This document shows, piece by piece, positions 1-11,897 of a stretch of DNA of 64,000 bases. Position 1 is the stretch's first letter; every line of letters begins with the position of its first letter. The translations under genes and the position numbers were made by a program. Origin of the DNA: Miscanthus floridulus (taxonomy: Eukaryota > Streptophyta > Magnoliopsida > Poales > Poaceae); contig NC_089584.1 of the NCBI RefSeq assembly GCF_019320115.1, positions 72,323,533-72,387,532 on the forward strand, given 5' to 3'. The notes beneath the pieces were generated by a model. That model did not search any database and was not told the origin of the DNA. It saw only the letters and a program-made list of their open reading frames with translations.

Positions 1-530
1 ATAAATGAACTAATATGGAATTAATATCCCAATAAATACTTTGACCAATGTTTATCACCATGGAACATTTTATCAAAGGAGAAATAGGCCACTTTGATTT
101 ATATACATGAAAGAAGTGTAACATTATACGAAGGGAAAGAAGAGGGAGGCAGCAACTCGACCCAGCCTGCCTCGACCGACCCAGCCTGCTAGCCCAGCAT
201 CACCGCCCGTACGTGCACGCCGCTGATGAGCCGGACCCGCCCGTCAGCCCTCACGCACCCCACGCCGCCGCATCAGGACAAGTTGACAGATGGGCCCCCT
301 CTGTCAGCCACCCAGCTATAGGATCATCTTCTTCCCCACGCCAGCCTCATCTCTCGACCGAGCCCCGACCAAAGCAGCAGACGCGGGCCCAGGTTCACGC
401 ACATCGCATGACCCTGTCCCCCACCTTAGCGCCGCGCCCACGCAACCGCCCCCACGCACGAGAGCCGTCCGATGCGCTCGGCACATCACCAGCTGTTCCG
501 TCATCTGCCATGGGAGCTTAGAGCTCCGGC

Positions 531-537
531 TATAAAA
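531..537 (+). promoter_or_regulatory. TATA box of the LTR-like promoter
   Basis: TATAAAA lies in a GC-rich context, followed about 30 bp downstream by a pyrimidine-rich start-like region and then a GA-rich leader. This suits the RNA polymerase II promoter of an LTR. It is read from sequence only. Confidence 0.45.
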
Positions 538-1324
538 GCCATGACCCTCTGTTGCCCTAGCGTTCGCCCCATCGCCTCACCGCCACTTGGTGGCCAACCA
601 CTTCACCGAGCCAGAGAAAGGAGAGAAAGAAGGAAGAGAGAAGGAGAGGCGTGGAGAAGGACACCGCTGCCGGAGCAAGAAAGGAGAAGCAGAACCACGC
701 CTCGTCGGAACCAGGAGCGTCACCCCGATCAGCTACATTGACGTAGCTGCTCAGCACGGCACTGCATCGCCTCTACACAGCCACGACTCTCCACTGCACC
801 GCCATCCTATCTCCCACGACACCCACGGTGAGCGCTTGATTTTTCCCTGCTCACTGCCGGACTCTGCTATTCCGGCCATGGCGCTCCACACCGTGAGCGC
901 GTAGGCCGAGGCCATCTCCGGCCTCTGGATACACAAGCACAGCATCCACGACCACACCGTAGACCCCTCCTAGCCCCATGGACGTTGTAGCCGAGCACCC
1001 TCATGCCGCGCTCACGATGCCACCGCCATGGCGCAGCCACCACCGGCTCACCCGACCACCTCGCTAGACTGGAACATAGCCGTAAAGCATCATCATGATG
1101 ACCAGAAGATAGCTGCGTAGACCGAGACTCCGTTAGCAGGCCACAGCGCCCTGGCCAAGAGCACTGGACCTCGGTTGGAGCTCCGCCGTGCACCACCACC
1201 GCTTGCGAACTCCACCACGCCTTTTGGTCACTGTCGTTACTTCACCATGTCGCCTGCTAGCCGTCTGAACAAGGAACGAGGCACCAGGACCACTAGAATA
1301 GACCACCGAGACTCTGCTTCGCTT

Positions 1325-2160
1325 GCCGAGGCCACACGCAGAGGCCACACGTAGAGGCCACACGTAGAGACCGCACGTAGAGGCCACATGAAGAGGCCAC
1401 ATGTAGAGGCCACATGTAGAGGCCACACGCAGAGGCCACACGTAGAGACCGCACGTAGAGGCCACATGTAGAGGCCACATGTAGAGGCCACACGTAGAGG
1501 TCACATGTAGAGGCCACATGTAGAGGCCACATGCAGAGACCGCACGTAGAGGCCACATGTAGAGGCCACATGTAGAGGCCACACGCAGAGGCCACACGCA
1601 GAGGCCACACGTAGAGACCGCACGTAGAGGCCACATGAAGAGGCCACATGTAGAGGCCACATGTAGAGGCCACATGTAGAGACCACATGTGGAGGCCACA
1701 TGTAGAGGCCACATGTAGAGGCCACACGCAGAGACCGCACGTAGAGGCCACATGTAGAGGTCACATGTAGAGGCCACACGTAGAGGCCACACGCAGAGGC
1801 CACACATAGAGACCGCACGTAGAGGCCACATGAAGAGGCCACATGTAGAGGCCACATGTAGAGGCCACATGTAGAGGCCACACGCAGAGACCACACGTAG
1901 AGGCCACATGTAGAGGCCACATGTAGAGGCCACACGCAGAGGCCACACGTAGAGACCGCACGTAGAGGCCACATGTAGAGGCCACATGTAGAGGCCACAT
2001 GTAGAGGCCACACGTAGAGGTCACATGTAGAGTCCACACGCAGAGGCCACACGTAGAGACCGCATGTAGAGGCCACACGCAGAGACCATACGTAGAGGCC
2101 ACATGTAGAGGCCACATGTAGAGGCCACACGTAGAGGCCACATGTAGAGGCCACCGAGAC
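1325..2160. repeat. 13-bp minisatellite, about 64 units
   Basis: The unit is AGAGGCCACATGT with variants in which ATGT becomes ACGT or ACGC and GGCCACA becomes GACCGCA. Variants recur in an order that suggests higher-order blocks. The unit has no stop codon in any frame of the minus strand, and 13 is coprime to 3, so long artefactual reading frames with a 13-residue period arise in all three minus frames. Confidence 0.95.
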
Positions 2161-2272
2161 TCCGTCTTGCTCGCCGAGACCACATGTAGAGGCCACTAAG
2201 ACTCCATCTCGCTCGCCGAGACCACATGCAGAGGCCACTGAGACTCCGTCTCACTCGCCGAGACCACCGTGG
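2147..2272. repeat. 42-bp tandem repeat, 3 units
   Basis: Three units begin at 2147, 2189 and 2231 (GAGGCCAC..GAGACTCCGTCT..CTCGCCGAGACCAC). Each contains one 13-bp minisatellite monomer at its start. A related single copy lies at about 1300-1340, just before the minisatellite, so the array appears to have expanded inside this larger unit. Confidence 0.85.
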
Positions 2273-4234
2273 ACCAGTCACAGTGTAACACGTGTCAGCC
2301 CATGATTAATTTAGCCTTTTCCATTTTTAGAAATGATTTAAACTTCGGAAATTCATAACAAATTCATACGACCTCAGAAAAATATGAAACCAGGACTAAA
2401 ATTCATCTAAAATCGAGCTCTACGCAATGAACCCATGTTTGAGTGCATTTGGCTCTTTTGAATTTTCATTGCTTCTTTGTGCTATTCTATAGACGTCGCT
2501 GACGCGACTATAATACGATCGTTGCAGACTCGGAGGAGAACCTGACAGACGAGGATCGTGAGTACCGAGAGGAGTACGGAGACGACTACACTGAAGGTGC
2601 CACATCCCACCCAACTTCGTAGCACCTATTACACATGGCTAATATAGAACTGCTAGTGCTTTACTATGTTGTTATATTCACACTGTGATAGGACTTGCAT
2701 GGTAGTATGCCTTCTTGATGGCCTTTACCTTGACGCAACCTTGTCCCTGCTCACCCAGCTGTTAGGCTAGTCACACGCTTGCTACTATATCTCATTGCTT
2801 ATTACTTCTACTACGCTTGCACTACATTGATGCGTGGTGGAAACTAGTATTATCTGGACTATGGGGAGAGTGCTGCGTGTGTGACTTGGGTGCGTGGAGG
2901 GTGAGGGTTGTGTCGACCAAGTTGGAGTAAATGATGAGCCTAGGGCAAGTCTTGCCGTAGGGTGCTACCTGGGCACCCCTGGAATGGATACCTGTGGTGG
3001 GTAAATGGATACCTGTAGTGGGTAAATGGTATACGAGGTGGCCTTGGGTGTGAACCTATGGTGGGTGGAGCCCAGGGTGGAGGTGCTGTGGTGGCACGGT
3101 AAATGGAAACCCTGATGGAGACATTCTGGCTTGGTCATCCCTAAGGACTTACTAGTACTCAGATTCACCAGGAAGCCTTACGTACCACTCGCCCTATATG
3201 GTGCGGGACGGCCGGACTACTTGGTAGGATATTGCCACTACTGCTAGGTTGTTAGCGGATAGTGTAAGGAGGTACGGGGTACGGAGGATCTCCCCCACAC
3301 CCTTCTGAGACTTCATGGAGACCTTGTGGACCCGGCTCATGACTCACAGTTTCAGCCACCCCAGACCGGACTTGGGGTGAACCAGGGCTGAATGGTAGAG
3401 TGGCATTATCCTAGGCTAGCAAGCGGCCGGAATCAGCCCAGTTGACGACGGTCAGTGAGGAAGGCGGATCTTGTGGTTATGTAAAACCTCTGCAGAGTGT
3501 ATGGTTGATCGATCGATACATGTGCCGACTTGTCGGCTATGGACCTTTCCTGGGTTTCGCTTAAACTAGATATGAGATGAGTCCTTCTCTTCCTCCCCCA
3601 GGAAGTGAGTGTTCGGTCGTAGCCAGGGGCTACGGGCCTTGAGACAGTGCCGAGAGGGAGTTGGCCTGTCGACTGAGCGATGGTATGGGTGTGGTATGGT
3701 GAAGGTGTGGAGATGGTGGTATATCAGTCCCAGGGTCGAAACCTGGCTTTGGAATGGGAATGGGGTGGAATGGGTGTGGTAACGGTGTTAAAACCTGACT
3801 ATACTATTATATACTTGATATGCTAATACATAGGAAACCCTAGCCTTATAGGTTCCTTTTGAATATATCCGACTTGCATCCAATTACCACAAAGCAATGC
3901 TCATAGGGTTGGGAGTGGCCAGTACAAATCGTACTGATAAATTTTGGCATACAGGTTCTGCTGAGGAGTATAGCTCCGAGGAGTTTGACGGTTGAGGGAT
4001 TCGTTCCTACGCTCGAGTTTGGCGATCTTATCTTCAAGCTGTTCTGAATGAATGCTACTTTTGATTCCGCCAATGCGGCGATGTAATAATTTATGTAATT
4101 CCGCACTATTTGTACTCTGATATTATCGATGTATGGATGTGATCATCGACTGGAATTTGGGTAATATGATCTACCACGGTCTTATTACGCTTTGACTCTG
4201 TGGATTTCCCATCGTGGAAATCGGGGTTGTTTCA

Positions 4235-5051
4235 AACATGGTACAAGATAACCCTTATTTGGAGGTGTGAAGAAGCTTGTCCTTGGATCAAACCGAGTTA
4301 AATGTCTTTGGCAAATGATCTAGATTGGACCAAATTTGGGAAAATGATCCTCACCTCATTGATTGACATTAATAATCTCAACCTATCTACATTTTAAGCC
4401 TTTAGGGTCATTGATGACAAAGGGGGAGAAATAGTGTAGTGTACAAAGATAGTGAAAAGATAACAAAGAGGGAGAATTTGACATAGGGGGAGAGATATGA
4501 CAAAGAAAGGGGATCAATTAAAATTTCGAGCACACTAGTAGGGGGAGCAAGCTCATGAACTTGAATGGTGCATTTGAATGTGCATTTCATATGTTTGCTT
4601 GCATGGCACAAGTTTTAAATTTCAATATTCATGCTTGTGTGGTGTATGCTAGTTATAGGTTTGAGTGATGAAATGAAAATCTAGCACGCATAGGTTATCT
4701 AGTGATTTCATTTCCAAGTGTTTTCAAGTGGTATCAAGCTAACCATGGTGCTAAGGATGGTATAATGGTGCACTCCATTGGGTATCATGCTTCAAAGGTC
4801 CATCTTTTATACCTTAGCATCATTTGGTAGACATTGACTCCTATATTTCCTATCTAAGCATATGTGCAAGCTACAATCCAAACTCTTAGCACATATGTAA
4901 GGGGAGAAATTGCTACCATATGGGATTCATGAAACTTGTCCATATCCTTTTATACATGGTAAATATGCTTGGGCAAGCAATATGGATTCAAATGAATTTC
5001 AATTCATATCTTTGTGAAAGGGTTGTCATCAATTACCAAAATAGGGGAGAT
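4235..5051 (+). mobile_element. Ty1/copia 3' internal remnant (post-pol region)
   Basis: The first about 65 bp match, on the opposite strand, the segment just after the pol stop of the complete copia element at 41947-55196 (compare 47788-47850): the shared landmarks are AACATGGT..AAGATAAC and GTGAAGAAGCTT..CCTTGGATCAAAC. Short GGGGGAG tracts recur, as in the post-pol part of that element. It ends in a polypurine tract (AAAATAGGGGAGAT) directly before the LTR. No coding capacity is seen; gag and pol would lie beyond the gypsy insertion, outside the window. Confidence 0.7.
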
Positions 5052-6906
5052 TGAAAGCTCTAGTTTGGTTTTGGTGAATTGATGAAACCTTAAGTGCTAA
5101 CCTAGTTTATCAAGTGATCATGAGATAGGTAGCACATTCCAAGTGGTGAAGCAAATGAAGATCATGACATGATGATGGTGATGCCATGGTGATGATCAAG
5201 TGCTTGGACTTGAAAAGAAGAAAGAGAAAAACAAAAGGCTCAAGGCAAAGGTATAAATGGTAGGAGCCATTTTGTTTTGGTGATCAAGACACTTAGTGAG
5301 TGTGATCACATTTAGGATCGATAGTTGTACTATTAAGAGGGGTGAAACTCGTATCGAAATGTGGTTATCAAAGTGCTACTAGATGCTCTAACTTATTGCA
5401 TATGCATTTAGGATCTAGTGGAGTGCTAACACCTTTGAAAATGTTTGTGAAAATACGCTAACACATGTGCACAAAGTGATACACTTGGTGGTTGGCACAT
5501 TTGAGCAAGGGTAAGGAACTTCACCGTTGGAGTGTCCACCTATAGACTGCGGATAGTCCAATGGTGCCACCGACGCATCCGGTCTATAGAAGTAGTGAAG
5601 ACACTGGCATCAGTCTCTGACTGGATGCTAGGTCACTTAGTGACTAGACGCTAGAGGGTTGCATCCGGTCCTGCTGACATGGTAGTGTACAGAGGAGACG
5701 TCGAGTGACCGGACGCTGGGTGAGTCTGATCGAGCTTGATCGGACACGTCCGGTCGTGATTTCTTGCTTCTGGATGCTTACTGGAAATGACCAGATGCTG
5801 AGGTCCAGCGTCCGGTCACTTCACAGCAGCGCGTCTGGTCATCACTTGACCGTTGGGATTGAGCGCTCAGTATTTGAAGAGAGGGGACATGTGGCATGCA
5901 TCGCACGATCGGACGCTAGGGTCCAGCATCCGATCAATCTGACCAGAGCGTTCGATCGCCCCATGTTCAGTGCAGTAAGGAGCCCAATGGCTCTATTCAT
6001 GGGGGCTCCCTATTTATGCCCCATGGCTAGATCAAGCTCACTCTCTTGGCCATTTGCATTGATATAGCAACCTTGTGAGCTTAGCCAAATCCCTCCCACT
6101 CATCTCCATCATTGATTCAACATCTTTGTGAGATTGGGTGTGAATCCAAGTGCATTGCTTGAGTGTTTCCATCTAGAGGCACTTGGCGTTCATGTTTTGT
6201 TGTGGGATTCGCTTATTACTCTTAGTGGTTGCCGCCACCTAGACAGCTTGGAGCAGCGAGGATCATCGAGCGGAGGTTGGTGATTGTCTCTGGCTCTGAT
6301 CATGGTGATTGTGAGGGGTTCTTGACCTTTCCCCGATGGAGAGCCAAAAGGTACTCTAGTGAATTGCTCATGGCTTGTGTGATCCTCATCTTGTGTTGGT
6401 TGTGCCGCACCCTATTGAGGGTTTGGCGTGTGATGCCAATTAGCGCGTGAACCTCCAAGTGAGTTAATCACCACAACGAGGACTAGCTTGCCAGCAAGCA
6501 AGTGAACCTCGATAAAAAATCATTGTGTCATCATTTGATTTCGAGGTGATTGGTCTTCATTGGTTTTCATTCTTGTGATTGATTGGTTCATTCCTCGACA
6601 CAGCAGTACAACTATCTTGCTCTCTCTCTTTACATTACCGCAAACTAGTTATCAAGCTCTTTAGTGTAGCTAGTTGTGAGAGCTTGTTAGTTTGGCCTTT
6701 GAGAGCACACTAACTTAGTGTAGTGTCATAGTCATTGTGTGGTTAGAATCTATAGAAACTAGAATTGTGGTAGGTGGCTTGCATTTTTAGTAGGCTAGTG
6801 CAACACTTGCTTTGCCTCATAATTGTCTAACCGGTTTGCTAAGTGTTGTTGTAGAAATTTTTAATAGGCTATTCACCCCCCCCCCTCTAGCCATTAGGAC
6901 CTTTCA
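5052..6906 (+). repeat. Ty1/copia 3' LTR (SIRE/Maximus-like)
   Basis: It begins TGAAAGCTCTAG and ends GGACCTTTCA, giving TG..CA termini, and is preceded by a polypurine tract. It is about 1.86 kb. The region 5535-5990 is rich in GACCGGACGC / GCGTCCGGTC-type inverted motifs, the same signature seen in both LTRs of the copia element at 41947-55196, which places the two in related families. A TATA-like CTATTTATG lies near 6008. The partner 5' LTR is not in the window. Confidence 0.75.
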
Positions 6907-6943
6907 AAAGGCAGAGCCGGTCATTGGAAATGAGTAAAGTCCC

Positions 6944-7331
6944 TATCGATGTTTCACCACCGATAGCCTGCCACGGGGGTACCCAGGGCAGTATGTTCGG
7001 GCTTCAGTGTATGCAGAACTTGACGGTAAATGCAAGAGACAGTCGATTTATCCTAGTTCGGGCCCTCGACCATGATCGAGTAACAACCCTATGTCCAGTC
7101 AGCGTTAGCCTTTGCATTGGATCGATTGTAAAGTGTTGTGTTGTTCTTTTTCATCTAAGAAGCCCTAACCTCCTTTATATAGTCAGGAGGCCAGAGTCCT
7201 AGTTGGTTTACAATGTAGAGTCCTAGTAGGATTATTGGGTAGTATTACTACTAGGATTACATGGGAGGAATCCTAATCAAACTAGATCTCCTCTCTTCCT
7301 TGCGGTGTATCCCGTGGGTCCCATATCGACA
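6944..7331 (-). repeat. 3' LTR of the non-autonomous gypsy element
   Basis: It is nearly identical in length and about 94% identical by eye to 11504-11892. Differences at CpG sites are balanced: by eye about five CpGs are lost in each copy. Confidence 0.9.
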
Positions 7332-7454
7332 AGCCTCCGAGCACTTCATGGTTGAACTTCGGAAGCCTTGTTTTGTTCCTTCAGGTCTTGCCGAGCAGGA
7401 ACAAGCATCGCCCGAGTGCTTTCTTGAGTGAAACCATATAGCGCTTCTTGGGAT

Positions 7455-7925
7455 CTTTGAGTGGTGTGTGCTTTTTTGAAGAAAAAGTACTCCCATCGTG
7501 TAGCCCCCAAGCCTCTTATTGTTTGGAACAAGGAGCTGGAGGGTCTTGTCTTGAAATTGCTCTGATTCTTCATTGAAGGGCTCTCGAGCATATACCCGGG
7601 TTCTTTATCAAAAATAGCTCGGATATAGATTGGTCCAGGTTCTTTTTGTCATGAGGCCTTGAAGTGGTCTGTCTTGAAGAAGTCATCTTGGTGACATGCA
7701 CTTTTTCGAAGAAAAAAGTGCACTCACTGAGTGTAGCCCCCATCTTGCTATTTGGAACAAAAAGTTGGAGGGTCTTGAATCTTATGTTGTTTGAAAACTC
7801 CTGTCTTGAAGAAGTCTTCTGAGTGATGTGCGCTTTTTGGAAGAAAAAGTTCACTCACTGAGTGTAGCCCCTGAGCCTCTTGCTATTTGGAACAAAAAGT
7901 TGGAGGGCCTTGAATCTGAGTTGTT
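7455..7925. repeat. Degenerate tandem repeat, about 135-bp spacing
   Basis: Three or more degraded copies share GTGATGTGCGCTTTTTGGAA, a GTAGCCCCC block and CTATTTGGAACAAAAAGTTG. The best two copies start near 7690 and 7824. Each contains a short inverted repeat (GCACTTTTTC / GAAAAAAGTGC around 7697-7722). Confidence 0.75.
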
Positions 7926-8864
7926 CAACGAATTGAAAACCTCTTCTGAGGATATGTAGGATCTTGTAGACATTCTTAAGGGTGTATCTAAGTAACACAT
8001 GAACTATAGTAGGCTATCCATATACCATTGCAAGTCAACATAGCGGCGCCACTGAGTACTTTCCATAATTAGCTTGCGTGCTTGATGTCTTCTTGCATGT
8101 TGCTGTATGTCATGCCTCTTCCTTTGTTTCGCTTGAGTAATGAAAGTACATATAAATATGCACGTGCATCCTCATATTCGTGCTCATCTTGCTGAGGTAA
8201 AATCTTCTTGTTCGACCATGATCCAATCTGAGCAAGGCAACCTAGATAATCTGTCAAAAGGCTTCGGGTGGGCAGTCCCCTCACCGGAGACCCCGTATCA
8301 CCCCCACCTTAGAATTTAGAAATCACCGCAACAAGGTCGACCTTAGCTGTTGAGTAGTTGATCACCCCAACTGAGTAGTCGATCACCACGGCCGAGTAGT
8401 CGGACATCCTGGCGACTTGTAGAGCAGCAACCGAGTAAGACAGCGTAGGGCATGTGTCTCACCCAACGAAGTAGTGGCCAAGTAAGGCAGCCAGCGGTGG
8501 GCGAGCTCCTTATTTGATGACGTGGTCCAGAAAATGGTTCCCTTTTCGGTGAGTAGGCTTCATGGATTAAGGCCTCAGCAACCCAGGTAAATCAACTATA
8601 GTAGAGCCACAGAGGCATATGGATAATATCCAGAGATGATGATTAAAGAATATTTGAAAAAATATTAAACCATGACTTAGCTTGATTGATGGCCGCATGG
8701 TAGAATCAGCGCGCGATCCTGACATTTTGCGCTCAGGAGACCCCAGAGGTTGTAGCCCCCAAGCATCAGCTTGCGAGTACTTGGACATGAGCTATCGAGT
8801 AGTTGGTCACTATAGCCAAAGTAGTCAGAAATTGTGACGAGTAGTCAGACAACTGGCTTGTTTT

Positions 8865-9500
8865 AGCCATTTTGCTTTTTGGTTTAGGTGTTAGCTTATT
8901 AGCTACCCTCATCGGCGGGCTCAAGCATCATTTCAGCTCTTTTGCTCTCAGCCGGTATGCTCAGGCATAATTTCAGCCATTTTGCTTTTTGGTTCGGGTG
9001 TTAGCTTATTAGCTACCCTCATCGGCAGGCTCAAGCATCTTTTCAGCTCTTTTGCTCTCGGCCGGTATGCTTAGGCATAATTTCAGCCATTTTGCTTTTT
9101 GGTTCGGGTGTTAGCTTATTAGCTACCCTCATCGGTGGGCTCAAGCATCTTTTCAGCTCTTTTGCTCTCGGCCGGTATGCTTAGGCATAATTTCAGCCAT
9201 TTTGCTTTTTGGTTCAGGTGTTAGCTTATTAGCTATCCTCATCGGCAGGCTCAAGCATCTTTTCAGCTCTTTTGCTCTCGGCCGGTATGCTCAGGCATAA
9301 TTTCAGCCATTTTGCTTTTTGGTTCGGGTGTTAGCTTATTAGCTACCCTCATCGGTGGGCTCAAGCATCTTTTCAGCTCTTTTGCTCTCGGCTGGTATGC
9401 TCAGGTATAATTTTAGCCATTTTGCTTTTTGGTTTCAGGTGTTAGCTTATTAGCTACCCTCATCGGCGACCTCAAGCATCTTTTCAGCTCATGTTTCGAT
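8865..9500. repeat. 110-bp tandem repeat, about 5.8 units
   Basis: Units start with AGCCATTTTGCTTTTTGGTT at 8865, 8975, 9085, 9195, 9305 and 9415, an exact 110-bp spacing, with only a few substitutions between units. The array occupies the place where pol would be in an autonomous element. The high identity implies recent array expansion relative to the decayed gag next to it. Confidence 0.95.
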
Positions 9501-11470
9501 GATTTTGCTTGTCCGGGTTGTCTTGGTTGTTTCTATCCGAGAACCTTTCTCGTGTCTTCTCCTCTGCAGTAATCATCTTTTCTAATGTGCGTCTGAATTC
9601 TTCATTGTTTCTCGGGTTTTCTTTGTAGAAGTCCTGAAATTGCCACCTAGCCATGATTTCATGAGATAAAGCTTCGATTACTTCTCGTTCGGTGATGTCA
9701 AGTACTTGAGCACGTAGTTCGCCAAATTATCTATAGTAATTTCTGAGACTTTCACCTCCTTTCTGCTTGAGTCCTTTTAATTCTGTGTGGGTGATGGGGT
9801 GCGTAATGATACCCATGAAATTTTCACAGAAAACTCTTTGCAAGTCCTCCCAATTTTTGATTGACCCTAGATTTAATTTGTCGAACCATTGGAGGGGCAT
9901 GGTTTCTAGGGCCATGGGAAAGAACAAGGTCTTGATATTGTTGTCTCCTCTAGCTAGTTCAATTGACTATGAGTAAATCCTGAGCCACTACCTTGGTTCA
10001 GTCTTGCCATCATATTTAGAGTGGTTCGACGGCTTGAACTTGTGAGGTAGTCATATTGAAGCAAGTCTATTTGCAAAATAGGGGAATCTATCGTGCATTC
10101 CGGCTTCTTTATATTCTGATTCAGCACCTCCTTCCTGCCAACTGTCGTTTTGGTGAGAGTAGTTCTACGGGGATGTCTAAATGGATGCTTTGCTTCTGAT
10201 CTTCCTTGGCCATTTGACTTGATAGTTTTGACTATGGTCCCTTTTGCTTTCCCTATTATGACTTCCATCTGGTCCAAGTCTCTCGAAAGCGGACTTCCTT
10301 TGATTTTGATCTTCCTTCCTATGAGATGTTGTCCTAATAGGTAGTCTTGAGTGGGCCCTTCCGTCGTGCGTCCTTAGGGCTGCTAACTTAAGGAGGTCCC
10401 AGAGCTGTTCCTATTTTTCACTGGGAAGTGATGTCGCTCCGAGTTCTTCTAGTGCTTCTCGGATCTTATTGTAGGGTGTATTCACCACGCATCTTTCTTC
10501 GACTTCTTGTTCTAATTTTCTTCTATCATACTTAGCTAGATCTGACTCATATTTGATCCAAGCTTCCTTGCGCTGCCTAGCACGGCGCTGGTGTCCTTGT
10601 TTCAATTTGTTTCTTCTTTCTCTAGCTTGCCTCTAATTCTCGGTCTCACCATCATGCCCCTAGATAAAGGGTGATATGTTGGACTTAGATTCATCTGATG
10701 ACCTGATGTCAGGTGCTTTTGGGGGGACCAATGGTGATCGAGGACGGTGAACCATGAATACTTCTCATGCATGAATTGTTCTATTATCGGTGTTGGTTTC
10801 CACACTGTCGGAGTTGTTGATGATTTTAGTAGAGGCTTCAAGGTTGCAGATTGAGTCTCCTTCTTGGTAGGGTAGAATTGTTGTTGTCACATTGTCGACT
10901 AGTTGGGTGCCGCTATCCTTAGGAACGGAACTTGGCTAGTCGACGATGCAGTCTTGAGATGTTATAGTTAACACGAGACCTTCTTGGGCTCCTTTTAGTG
11001 GCATTCTAAGCACCGGATCGATGGATCCTTTGGGCCATGCCTGATAAGATGTTGCCATGTTGTGGAGTACGAATAGAAAAGGACCCGACTTCTTGAAAAG
11101 ACTTTGAGTGTACCCCCAAGTTGTAGTCTTGATAGACCAAGGCCGTGTTCTTAAGCCCCATCGAAAAAGAACTCGGTTTCTCAAAAGAACTCGGATAAGA
11201 CTCCATTTTGGATGTGGAACCTGAGTTTGAGTCGGATGCGCAAAGTCGTGAGATCTAGATCGAATTGGACATCATGAGTTGCGTGAATCTTCTAGTGAGT
11301 TGACCTATTGTAGTCGCCAAAATAGAATGGTCTTCATGGTGATTCGAATCTTCAAGGAGATGGCTTTGGAGCTTGCCATTGTCATTCGCCTCGTAGATCC
11401 ATGAGCCAAAGATGAAGGCTGATCCCATCGAGAAGATCATGTTGTCGAGGTCCATTGAGCTCTCAGATGC
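9500..11470 (-). pseudogene. Decayed gag gene of the non-autonomous gypsy element
   Basis: Minus-strand fragments in several frames resemble a plant gypsy Gag. Residues encoded at about 9727-9927 include the typical W-F-D-K-L and C-terminal E-S-L-R-N-Y-Y-R signature of the retrotransposon gag domain, and translation continues past the stop into a further gag-like stretch near 9500-9720. An N-terminal-like part begins at 11451 (MDLDNMIFSMGSAF) just inside the 5' LTR. A charged helical segment is encoded at 10411-10605. Stops and frameshifts break it repeatedly. No CCHC knuckle was found. It is inactive. Confidence 0.65.
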
Positions 11471-11483
11471 AAAGTCGCCCAAA

Positions 11484-11501
11484 GCCCCTACCTGGCGTGC
11501 C
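11484..11501 (-). other. Primer-binding site of the gypsy element
   Basis: On the minus strand, just inside the 5' LTR, the sequence is TGGCACGCCAGGTAGGGG. Its position two bases from the LTR end and its TGG start (complement of a tRNA CCA end) fit a primer-binding site. The tRNA is not assigned here. Confidence 0.65.
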
Positions 11502-11503
11502 AG

Positions 11504-11892
11504 CTGTCGATGTTTCACCACCGATAGCCTGCCACGGGGGTACCCGGGGCAGTATGTTCGGGCTTTAGCGTATGCAGAACTCGACAGTAAATACAAGAGA
11601 CAGTCGATTTATCCTAGTTTAGGCCCTCAACCATGATCGAGTAACAACCCTACATCCAGTCGGTGTTATCCTTTGCGTTGGATTGATTGTAAAGTGTTGT
11701 GTTGTTCTTTTTCATCTAAGGAGCCCTGTCCTCCTTTATATAGTCAGGAGGCCAGAGTCCTAGTTGGTTTACAATGTAGAGTCCTAGTAGGATTATAGGG
11801 TAGTATTACTACTAGGATTACATGGGAGGAATCCTAATCAAACTAGATCTCCTCTCTTCCTTGCGGTGTATCCCGTGGGTCCCATATCGATA
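11504..11892 (-). repeat. 5' LTR of the non-autonomous gypsy element
   Basis: This is the partner of 6944-7331. It is followed by the second GTCCC of the target duplication. The terminal CA has become TA. Confidence 0.9.
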
Positions 11893-11897
11893 GTCCC

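Larger units (their letters stand above)
1..4234 (+). mobile_element. Probable Ty3/gypsy long LTR (5' end outside window)
   Basis: No coding region is visible here. The stretch has a GC-rich promoter-like block with a TATA box near 531, a purine-rich leader (about 600-660), a minisatellite (1325-2160), then a moderate-GC tract ending in ...GGTTGTTTCA at 4234. Immediately after this terminus the sequence becomes recognisable copia post-pol DNA, so 4234 is a real junction and the CA dinucleotide fits an LTR 3' end. Grass gypsy elements with LTRs of several kilobases are known. The family assignment is inference from architecture; no gag or pol lies in the window. An alternative is that only 2284-4234 (starting TGTAACACG) is the LTR and the GC-rich part is internal. 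Confidence 0.5.
6944..11892 (-). mobile_element. Non-autonomous Ty3/gypsy element, complete with TSD
   Basis: Two direct repeats of about 388 bp (6944-7331 and 11504-11892) flank 4.2 kb of DNA, and GTCCC is duplicated outside (6939-6943 and 11893-11897). The inner LTR ends read TGTCGATG and TATCGACA; the outer ends are TATCGATG and TATCGATA, so both outermost dinucleotides have mutated. Gag-like fragments run on the minus strand, which gives the orientation. No reverse transcriptase, integrase or protease is visible; the pol space is filled by tandem repeats. It would need enzymes from a relative to move. Confidence 0.9.

Noticed and set aside
1133..2281. Several long overlapping reading frames on the minus strand, the longest 292 codons, with a 13-residue repeat
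   Set aside because: They follow from a 13-bp unit without stops in any minus frame; all three frames are open at once, there is no conserved start and no known protein.
8865..9500. Regularly spaced repeats considered as a CRISPR-like array
   Set aside because: The whole 110-bp unit is repeated with no unique spacers, and the context is a plant retrotransposon.
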